Assembly: GCA_002345675.1 (NCBI GenBank)
Contig: DDWL01000003.1
Span: forward strand, 1-27,558
DNA from: Bacteroidales bacterium UBA2287
Lineage (GTDB): Bacteria > Bacteroidota > Bacteroidia > Bacteroidales > Tenuifilaceae
Length of the DNA: 27,558 bases
Direction of reading: 5' to 3'
Shown here piece after piece: positions 8,275-14,824 of this stretch (positions are counted from its first letter, which is position 1; each line of letters begins with the position of its first letter). The notes under the pieces are model-generated. The model did not search any database. It was not told where the DNA came from and saw only the letters and a program-made list of their open reading frames with translations. The translations under genes were made by a program, and so were the position numbers.

Positions 8275-10461
8275 CTAAAACTTAAAAGTAACCCCACCAA
8301 ATACCTTTAAAAGCGACTGAGGAGCACGGGGTTGAATCCAAATCGATTCTCCATAGGGTGCTGATCCCCAATGCTTGGCATTAAGAACATTGTCGGCACT
8401 TAGGTTAAATGTTAAGCTTTTATTTATTTTATACCCAACATTTGCATACAGAACAAATGCACCAGGTATTTCTTCGGTACCAGCATAAAGACTATTGCTT
8501 GGGGCAGTCCATATTCCACCATAGTAACGCGCCGTGAAGCTTGCAAAAAGTTTTTCGCCGTTATAGGTTATATTTGTATTTAGCTTTTGCTGCGAAACCT
8601 TAGGAATTTTGGAATTAGACTCCTTATCTTCTCCATTGGTATAGCTATAGCCAAGCGAAAATAGGAAACGGGCTACTTGGTAGTTAACGTCAATTTCGGC
8701 TCCTTGAGAGTACATTTCGCCAAGGTTTGCATTTATTTCAACAAAACCTGAATATACCGAGGAATCAATTAGTGCTCTCATTGGATTGTAATATGGGTAA
8801 TTACCCTCTTGATCAGGGGCTTGAACTGGTCTAATAATATCGCTCATGTTGTTTCGGAAAATACTAGTGCGAACGGACATCGACTTGCTAATGTAGTATA
8901 GTGCGCTAAACTCGAACGATTGTAATTTTTCGGGTTGAATACTGAGATTAGGAATATGCATGGCATATGGGTTTGCCCAATTTTCCCAACGGTAATAATT
9001 CGAAGGGGCAATGTATGCCGTTCCTGCTAATGCTTTAAGTGTTAGGCTGCTTATGGGTTTGTAAACAAGTCCGAGTCGAGGGTTAAACGTTTCTTTGTAA
9101 ATGCTATTGTAGTCGAAACGGCCACCAAGAGTAATAATCATATTGTCGAGTGGCTTGTACTCGCCTTGTACAAACGAGCCAAAATTGGTGAAGTTGCGTT
9201 CGCCAAAAACGTTCTCCCTAAAACCAAGAAGGCCAAAAGTGTAGCCGTTGGGGTCTACAAAAAACGATAGGTCGTCTTGTAAGCCGGCATCGAGGTGATA
9301 TGGTTCGGTTAGGTTTTGGGTTTTTGGGAACGAAATTACGTTTTCGAACGACACGCCTGTAATAACGTTTAAACTCTCGCTAATTTTCCAATCGGCCTTA
9401 ACGTTTCCCTGTATGTAACCCGAATATCCGTATTTATATCCTGCTCTTCCTCGGTCGAGTGGTCCATCTTTAACGGATGCAGTTGGAATAAAAAAGTTCG
9501 AGGCTGGGTTTATGGCATAGTCGCCCACAGTAACAGTTGCTTCTAAATCAAATTTTTCGGTACGTAATACGTCGTAATTAAGGTACATGTGCCTAATATC
9601 TTGTCCCCAAACATTGTTTTTAACATAAGCATATTGAGTAGGAATTGTTGATGGAGCATTCGACTCGAGCTGATGTTGCCAATCGAATCCAAGGGTAACC
9701 TTTTTGTACTTAATTTTGCCCAGCATATTCCAGTTGCGAATAGGGTAACTTTTCTCGAGCTGCCCTAATTCACCAGTGTATTCGTTTACTGCCTGGTAGT
9801 CAACCGCATCTTTATAGTAGTTGTGCCATTCAAAATCTTTTCCGTTGTAAACTCTCCCGAATAGAATCACATCGATATCATCGGCAATTTTTTTACCAAA
9901 AGTTACGCTTGCATTAACTGCCTGAGTTGAAACATAGCCAACCGAGCTTGTAATTCCATCAATGTCGCCGCCATCCTTAGTAATAAGGTTAATTACGCCA
10001 GCATAAGCATCGGCACCGTATAGAGCTGATGCAGGACCATACACTATTTCGATTCGTTTGTATAAATTAAGCGGCATATTATGTCCAAAAATAAATCGTT
10101 CGCCAGTAATAGGATTCTGCCGTTGTCCATCCTGAAGTACAAGAATTTTTTGGTTTCCTTCAACACCACGAATTGTAACAAGGGTTTTCACCTCGCCCTG
10201 CACGTCGTACGAAACGTCGATTCCTGTTAAGGCACGAAACATATCCTTTAAATCGCGCCAACCGTAGCGCTCAATTTGATCGGCCGAGTAACTTACCACT
10301 GTTGCTGGCGCATCCGAAATTTTTTGTGCTTTTTTCGATGCGGTTGTCACTTCAATATTAAGCAACTCTTCTAAACTTAAATTGAAAAAATCGGTTTCTG
10401 GTTCCTGCGAGTACGCATTTACAGAAATTAATGAAAGAATAATAAAGAAAAGTTTTTTCAT
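8275..10461 (-). CDS. TonB-dependent outer-membrane receptor (signalling-associated class), receptor 2
   Basis: A 728-residue receptor and the first gene of the signalling locus. The signal peptide covers about 1-19. FFNLSLEELLNIEVTTASKK (25-44) occupies the TonB-box region and closely parallels receptor 1. The plug (about 48-165) includes YGWRDLKDMFRALTGIDVS and IEIVYGPASALYGADAYAGV. The remaining residues form the barrel, ending LLKVFGGVTFKF. Receptor 1 and receptor 2 are diverged paralogues within one locus, so they probably recognise different ligands or one evolved by duplication. No SusD-like lipoprotein is present. The start is supported by the signal peptide. The gap to the next gene is 291 bases and holds a candidate leader element, so the next gene may also be transcribed separately. 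The ligand is unknown. Confidence 0.88.
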   Translation of the reverse strand: MKKLFFIILSLISVNAYSQEPETDFFNLSLEELLNIEVTTASKKAQKISDAPATVVSYSADQIERYGWRDLKDMFRALTGIDVSYDVQGEVKTLVTIRGVEGNQKILVLQDGQRQNPITGERFIFGHNMPLNLYKRIEIVYGPASALYGADAYAGVINLITKDGGDIDGITSSVGYVSTQAVNASVTFGKKIADDIDVILFGRVYNGKDFEWHNYYKDAVDYQAVNEYTGELGQLEKSYPIRNWNMLGKIKYKKVTLGFDWQHQLESNAPSTIPTQYAYVKNNVWGQDIRHMYLNYDVLRTEKFDLEATVTVGDYAINPASNFFIPTASVKDGPLDRGRAGYKYGYSGYIQGNVKADWKISESLNVITGVSFENVISFPKTQNLTEPYHLDAGLQDDLSFFVDPNGYTFGLLGFRENVFGERNFTNFGSFVQGEYKPLDNMIITLGGRFDYNSIYKETFNPRLGLVYKPISSLTLKALAGTAYIAPSNYYRWENWANPYAMHIPNLSIQPEKLQSFEFSALYYISKSMSVRTSIFRNNMSDIIRPVQAPDQEGNYPYYNPMRALIDSSVYSGFVEINANLGEMYSQGAEIDVNYQVARFLFSLGYSYTNGEDKESNSKIPKVSQQKLNTNITYNGEKLFASFTARYYGGIWTAPSNSLYAGTEEIPGAFVLYANVGYKINKSLTFNLSADNVLNAKHWGSAPYGESIWIQPRAPQSLLKVFGGVTFKF

Positions 10462-10618
10462 GGAGGTTTGTTTAGTGGGTTTGTTTAATGTGTATACTTG
10501 GCAATATAAACTAATTTAGGTTGATATTGGATGCTGTGTGGCCTTTATTTACACATATGTTCAATTTTTATATGTCAAATGACGAATTTTAGCAACAAAA
10601 ATATATTGCCAAATCGGT

Positions 10619-10626
10619 TATCTTTG
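10619..10626 (+). promoter_or_regulatory. Bacteroidetes -7 box (TATCTTTG) for cysS
   Basis: TATCTTTG matches TAnnTTTG and lies 41 bases before the cysS start. No clear -33 box is visible. Confidence 0.45.
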
Positions 10627-10666
10627 TCGGTGTATTATAACTATTTCAGTATAAAAACTTGCACAA

Positions 10667-12136
10667 ATGAGCTTAACAATTTACAACACCCTAACACGTA
10701 AAAAGGAATCGTTTAAACCCATAACTCCCAATAATGTTGGTATTTACGTTTGTGGGCCTACCGTTTATAGCGATGTGCATTTGGGAAACTGCCGAACCTT
10801 TATTTCGTTCGACCTAATTTATAGGTATTTACTACACTTGGGCTATAAGGTTCGCTATGTTCGAAACATTACCGATGCTGGCCACCTGGAGGGCGATAGG
10901 GATGAAGGCGACGATAAATTTGCTAAAAAAGCAAAACTCGAACAGCTCGAACCAATGGAAATTGTGCATAAGTACACCCTTGGTTTTCACAACGTAATGA
11001 GGGTGTTTAATACATTACCTCCTAGTATTGAGCCAACTGCTACGGGTCATATTAGCGAGCAAATTGAAATGATTAAGGAAATATTACAACAGGGCTACGC
11101 ATACGAAATTAATGGAACTGTTTATTTTGATGTTGAAAAGTATAGCAAGGAGTTCTCGTACGGACAATTAACCAATCGAAAGTTAGAAGAACTGCTTGAG
11201 GGAACACGTGAACTTGGCGGACAAGATGAAAAGCATGGTAGGCTCGACTTTGCCTTGTGGATTGCTGCAAAACCCGAAACGCTTATGAAGTGGCCTTCGC
11301 CATGGGGCTGGGGATTTCCTGGATGGCATATTGAATGCTCGGCTATGGGCCGTAAATATTTAGGTGAAACCTTCGACATACATGGTGGCGGAATGGATTT
11401 ACAGGCAACCCACCACACTAACGAAATTGCACAATCGCAGGCTTGTAATCATAAATCGCCTGTTAATTACTGGGTTCATACAAATATGCTTACTGTTAAT
11501 GGGGTTCGCATGTCGAAATCGGCGGGGAACGGATTTTTACCCAACGAACTTTTTACGGGCAACCATCCACTACTCGAACGAGGTTACTCTCCAATGGCCG
11601 TAAGGTTTTTTATGCTTCAGGCTCATTACCGCAGCACCCTCGACTTTTCGAACGAAGCGCTACAGGCAGCCGAAAAGGGCCTACAGCGGCTTATGTCTGC
11701 CAATCGAATGCTAAACCGCATTAAGCCTGCTGCCAAATCGTCGGTTAATGTGAGCGACCTTTCGAAACGCGCTTTCGAAGCCCTCAACGACGATTTTAAC
11801 AGCCCCATTGCCATTGCGGTTCTTTTCGATTGGGTTCGAAATATTAACTCGGCTACCGAGGGCAAAGTTGAACTAACTGCCGAGGATATTGAAAAGTTAA
11901 CCTCCGACTTTCGACATATTATTTTCGATATTCTTGGCCTAACCGACGAGCAGGAGGATAGCGGTGGGCAAGCTGCGCTAACGGGTAAACTCATTGAGAT
12001 GCTACTAAATATGCGCCTCGATGCAAAAACTAAAAAGGACTTTGCAACCTCCGATACCATTCGCAACCAGCTTACCGAAATGGGTGTAACTGTTAAAGAC
12101 CGAAAGGACGGATTCGACTGGGAGATAAACGGGTAA
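10667..12136 (+). CDS. cysS: Cysteinyl-tRNA synthetase
   Basis: A 489-residue class I aminoacyl-tRNA synthetase that charges tRNA-Cys in the cytoplasm. VYVCGPTVY-type sequence at 26-34 is followed by the HIGH-type motif HLGN at 38-41. The zinc ligands typical of CysRS are visible: Cys29, Cys224 (WHIECSAM), and a histidine at 249-250 with Glu253 in ATHHTNEIAQSQA. The KMSKS loop reads RMSKS at 281-285. The C-terminal part is the helical DALR-type anticodon domain, and the protein ends DRKDGFDWEING. Length is normal for the family. The gene is monocistronic, with its own promoter and a hairpin terminator. Its arginine codons are CGN or AGG; I found no in-frame AGA, in contrast to the Fic gene that follows. 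Confidence 0.97.
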   Translation: MSLTIYNTLTRKKESFKPITPNNVGIYVCGPTVYSDVHLGNCRTFISFDLIYRYLLHLGYKVRYVRNITDAGHLEGDRDEGDDKFAKKAKLEQLEPMEIVHKYTLGFHNVMRVFNTLPPSIEPTATGHISEQIEMIKEILQQGYAYEINGTVYFDVEKYSKEFSYGQLTNRKLEELLEGTRELGGQDEKHGRLDFALWIAAKPETLMKWPSPWGWGFPGWHIECSAMGRKYLGETFDIHGGGMDLQATHHTNEIAQSQACNHKSPVNYWVHTNMLTVNGVRMSKSAGNGFLPNELFTGNHPLLERGYSPMAVRFFMLQAHYRSTLDFSNEALQAAEKGLQRLMSANRMLNRIKPAAKSSVNVSDLSKRAFEALNDDFNSPIAIAVLFDWVRNINSATEGKVELTAEDIEKLTSDFRHIIFDILGLTDEQEDSGGQAALTGKLIEMLLNMRLDAKTKKDFATSDTIRNQLTEMGVTVKDRKDGFDWEING

Positions 12137-12164
12137 AAAAAATAATTGATTTTGATTTAAAACT

Positions 12165-12240
12165 TTTACCGTAAAGACCACAAAGATATTCACAAAGCCC
12201 CTATATTTATAGGGATTTGTGGTTAATTGTCATTTTTTTT
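12165..12240 (+). terminator. Hairpin terminator after cysS, within ACCACAAAG-family repeat copy 2
   Basis: CCCTATA (12199-12205) pairs with TATAGGG (12208-12214), extended by CACAAA/TTTGTG (12191-12196, 12216-12221), and the hairpin is followed by a run of eight T at 12233-12240. The flanks ACCACAAAG and ATTTGTGGTTAA match the repeat at 3186-3302, so the repeat doubles as terminator. Confidence 0.65.
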
Positions 12241-12280
12241 ATACCGCTTCCTATTTACCAGCAAGGCGAGCAGACGAAAA

Positions 12281-12380
12281 TGCGGAGAATAAAAACACTA
12301 TTCGCTGCAAACAATGCGGACATTATTTTAATGTGCGGAGAATAAATAGTATATTTACCGCAAACTATGCAGAGAATGAA
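12281..12380 (+). promoter_or_regulatory. Repeated operator-like sites upstream of the Fic gene
   Basis: TGCGGAGAATAAA occurs exactly at 12281-12293 and 12334-12346, and a degenerate form (TGCAGAGAATGAA, 12368-12380) overlaps the start codon. Each copy of the repeat is associated with [CT]GCAAAC a few bases before the next TGC, giving CCGCA/TGCGG half-sites in inverted arrangement. TATATTTA at 12350-12357 is a possible -7 box between sites. The arrangement fits autorepression by a DNA-binding product, such as the Fic protein's own C-terminal winged helix. Confidence 0.5.
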
Positions 12381-13485
12381 GGGGTACATTTACGAAAAAG
12401 AAGATTGGCCAAATTTCAAGTGGGATACTGAAAAGCTATTGCCTTTATTGGGAAAAGTTAGAAATTATCAAGGGAGAATTGTTGGTAAAATGGAATCCCT
12501 TGGATTTGAATTAAGGGATGAGGCAGTTTTGGATACTTTAACTCTTGATGTTATTAAATCCTCTGAAATTGAAGGTGAAACATTAGATGCAGAGCAAGTT
12601 CGTTCATCAATCGCACGTAGATTAGGAATGAATATTGCTGGTTTAATCCCCTCAGATAGAGATGTTGAAGGTGTTGTTGAAATGATGTTGGATGCAACAC
12701 AAAACTATGAAAACCAGTTAACGAAAGAAAGATTATTTGATTGGCATTGCGCACTTTTCCCTACAGGAAAAAGTGGAATGTATAAAATAATTGTAGGAAA
12801 TTGGAGAGATGATTCAACCGGACCAATGCAAGTAGTTTCAGGAGCACTTGGAAAAGAAAAGGTCCATTTTCAAGCACCTAGCGCCAGTAGATTGGAAGGT
12901 GAAATGAAAGTGTTTCTTGAATGGTTTAACAATGATGACAATAAAGAGCCTGTAGTTAAAGCAGGTGTTGCCCATTTATGGTATGTAACATTACATCCAT
13001 TCGAAGATGGCAATGGTAGAATTGCCAGAGCAATAACTGATATGCTTTTGACAAGGTCGGATGGAATTCCTCAGCGGTTTTATAGTATGTCCGCACAGAT
13101 TCGTACACAAAGGAAAGAATACTATGAAGTACTAGAGAAAACCCAAAAAGGAAACATTGATGTTACCAGTTGGTTAGAATGGTTTTTAAACTGTCTTTTG
13201 AATGCATTAAATAATTCAGATAACACCCTGAAAAAAGTAATGTTTAAACACAATTTCTGGAATAAGAATTCCACTAAACTTCAGAACGAAAGACAAAAAT
13301 TTCTTTTAAACAAGTTATTAGATGGTTTTGACGGAAAATTAACCTCTTCCAAATGGGCTAAAATTGCAAACTGTTCTCCAGACACTGCATTGAGAGATAT
13401 TCAAGACTTAATGGACAAGAATATTCTTAGAAAATCTGAAAGCGGAGGAAGAAGTACTAACTATGAATTAACCGAATCCAAATAA
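12376..13485 (+). CDS. Fic-domain AMP-transferase with N-terminal DUF4172 and C-terminal winged helix
   Basis: Fic enzymes move AMP (or related groups) from nucleotide to protein hydroxyls. Numbering here is from an upstream in-frame ATG at 12367. The N-terminus IYEKEDWPNFKWD matches DUF4172, the inhibitory motif [ST]xxxE[GN] is SSEIEG at 65-70, and the complete catalytic motif HPFEDGNGRIAR spans 210-221. The C-terminal 80 residues contain a winged-helix-like segment (SSKWAKIANCSPDTALRDIQ), suggesting DNA binding. I prefer the ATG at 12376 (MKGYIYEKEDW) because family members start this way; the ATG at 12367 adds three residues. The inhibitory helix is N-terminal, so this is a class II, self-restrained Fic. 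The gene stands alone and uses mostly AGA for arginine, unlike its neighbours, which suggests horizontal acquisition. Targets are unknown. Confidence 0.92.
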   Translation: MKGYIYEKEDWPNFKWDTEKLLPLLGKVRNYQGRIVGKMESLGFELRDEAVLDTLTLDVIKSSEIEGETLDAEQVRSSIARRLGMNIAGLIPSDRDVEGVVEMMLDATQNYENQLTKERLFDWHCALFPTGKSGMYKIIVGNWRDDSTGPMQVVSGALGKEKVHFQAPSASRLEGEMKVFLEWFNNDDNKEPVVKAGVAHLWYVTLHPFEDGNGRIARAITDMLLTRSDGIPQRFYSMSAQIRTQRKEYYEVLEKTQKGNIDVTSWLEWFLNCLLNALNNSDNTLKKVMFKHNFWNKNSTKLQNERQKFLLNKLLDGFDGKLTSSKWAKIANCSPDTALRDIQDLMDKNILRKSESGGRSTNYELTESK

Positions 13486-13544
13486 ATCAAGCCCAACTGG
13501 AAAATAAACGGGTAGAAACAAATAATTTATTTTGTTTTTAAAAA

Positions 13545-13660
13545 CCTTAACTGCTAAGACCACAAAGAAAAAGCAAAGTAAATAATATTGCATATAAGTC
13601 TTTGTACCCTGTAATTATCGGGTCTTTGCGAAAATCTTTGCGAACTTAATGGTTTGTTTT
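13545..13660. repeat. Degenerate ACCACAAAG-family repeat, copy 3
   Basis: AAGACCACAAAG near 13556 faces CTTTGTACCC and CTTTGCGAAC further right, with ACCC...GGGT in the centre around ATTATCGGGT. It occupies the gap between the convergent Fic and lipoprotein genes and is a decayed relative of the units at 3186-3302 and 12165-12226. Confidence 0.45.
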
Positions 13661-13696
13661 TTGAAAACCTCTTCTTACTTGTCAATTGAATAATCA

Positions 13697-14746
13697 CTAC
13701 TCTTCAAAAAGGTATATCTCCGACAAAGCTTTTACCGACATGTCGGCGTAAAAACTATTTGGGTGGTATATTCTAAAGTAACCGCTTTCGCTGTACTTAT
13801 CGGGTATTGCAAGTATTGGCTTAACCTGATCGACCCTGTTGAACAGTTCGCTATAGCTATAAATAACCCTGTACCCATCGAGACCTGCGAAGCAAACCAA
13901 GCCTTTTTGCATACAACTTTGTGCTTCGTCGTTATCAACTATTGGCATAAGTTCAACTCCCTTAAAGGTAGGCGACGCATGGTAACCCATGCCCATACCG
14001 TAAAATATCGATTTATATTCAACATTTGCTTTTTGGTTATAGGTTGAATCGATGGTTGATACTAGCTTATCGGCAATAACCACGTTGACCGTTGGAGTAA
14101 ACGGATTTTTTAGCTCCCGGTTAATTTCGTACTCCTTTTTATCGAACGACTTTATGGTAATTTTCGTTGGATTTTCGAGCTCGCGAAATGCAAAAAGATC
14201 GTTGGCAGCAACTATTTTCCAAACTTTTCCCGTAGGGTAATCCACCTCTTTTTTGTATGGTTTAATCGGAGCCATTTCGGTTGCAATTATTACCTGATGA
14301 GGGGTATTTGTTAAGAATATTTCGGCCCACGAAAAGGTTACCTTGTCGCCCTTGTCGTTTTCAATAATTAAGTACAAATCGGTCGATGGTCGAAATGCTT
14401 CAACATTCTTCTTTTCAACAATAAAAGGGTTTAATATGTCGAAAAGTGAGTACCCACGGCACCTATATGCTCCTACAAAATTGTAACTTCCCGAATCGTT
14501 TGGGGTTGCCTGCTTATAAAACACTTCGCGCTTATAGTACTTTTTAAGCTTAACCTCACCGGGTTTTTTTACTTCACCCTCAATAAAAAGGTTGCCTGTG
14601 GCCAACGAAGTTTCGTCGGTACGGTGGTATAGGCTATTGCCATTAGCATCGTAATTTTTAGTGGCTCCCGAAAAAGCATCGGGAATAAGGTTGCACGACG
14701 ATAGCATTAAAGCAGCGCCAACTAAAATAAGTGAAATTTTTTTCAT
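13697..14746 (-). CDS. Lipoprotein with two tandem sulfite-oxidase-fold-like domains
   Basis: A 349-residue lipoprotein with lipobox LSSC at 15-18. The cysteine is followed by NLIPDAF, not by acidic residues, so a periplasm-facing location is more likely than surface exposure. Domain 1 (about 53-202) shows the pattern of oxidoreductase molybdopterin-binding (SUOX-fold) domains: FIEGEVKKPGEVKLKKY, RGYSLFDIL (97-105), LIIENDKGDKVTFSWAEIF (126-144), and a KVWKIV segment. Domain 2 (about 204-348) repeats it: FKGVELMPIV (261-270), DGYRVIYSYSELFN (290-303), and YFRIYHP. The invariant molybdenum-ligand context of sulfite oxidase (C-x-G-N) is not evident, so the fold may be used for binding and not for catalysis. 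It is the last gene of the TonB-receptor operon and probably serves that uptake system. The assignment is from pattern only. Confidence 0.65.
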   Translation of the reverse strand: MKKISLILVGAALMLSSCNLIPDAFSGATKNYDANGNSLYHRTDETSLATGNLFIEGEVKKPGEVKLKKYYKREVFYKQATPNDSGSYNFVGAYRCRGYSLFDILNPFIVEKKNVEAFRPSTDLYLIIENDKGDKVTFSWAEIFLTNTPHQVIIATEMAPIKPYKKEVDYPTGKVWKIVAANDLFAFRELENPTKITIKSFDKKEYEINRELKNPFTPTVNVVIADKLVSTIDSTYNQKANVEYKSIFYGMGMGYHASPTFKGVELMPIVDNDEAQSCMQKGLVCFAGLDGYRVIYSYSELFNRVDQVKPILAIPDKYSESGYFRIYHPNSFYADMSVKALSEIYLFEE

Positions 14747-14761
14747 GTTTTATTTGTTGTT

Positions 14762-14821
14762 TTTAGTCAGGTCCCAGCTTTGCTTCGATTTGCTTTGCAT
14801 TCAAGTCGCACTCTGACTAAA
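14762..14821 (-). other. Intercistronic stem between receptor 3 and SUOX-fold lipoprotein
   Basis: TTTAGTCAG (14762-14770) and CTGACTAAA (14813-14821) are perfect 9-bp arms around 42 bases, starting 3 bases past the receptor stop. On the minus strand the stem is followed by an A-rich, not U-rich, sequence, so it is not a terminator. It may set mRNA stability or processing between the two genes. Confidence 0.4.
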
Positions 14822-14824
14822 TTA

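Noticed and set aside
13697..14746. Active molybdoenzyme
   Set aside because: The SUOX-like pattern is present twice but the conserved molybdenum-ligand cysteine context is not visible, and no moa/moe genes are near; fold only is proposed.
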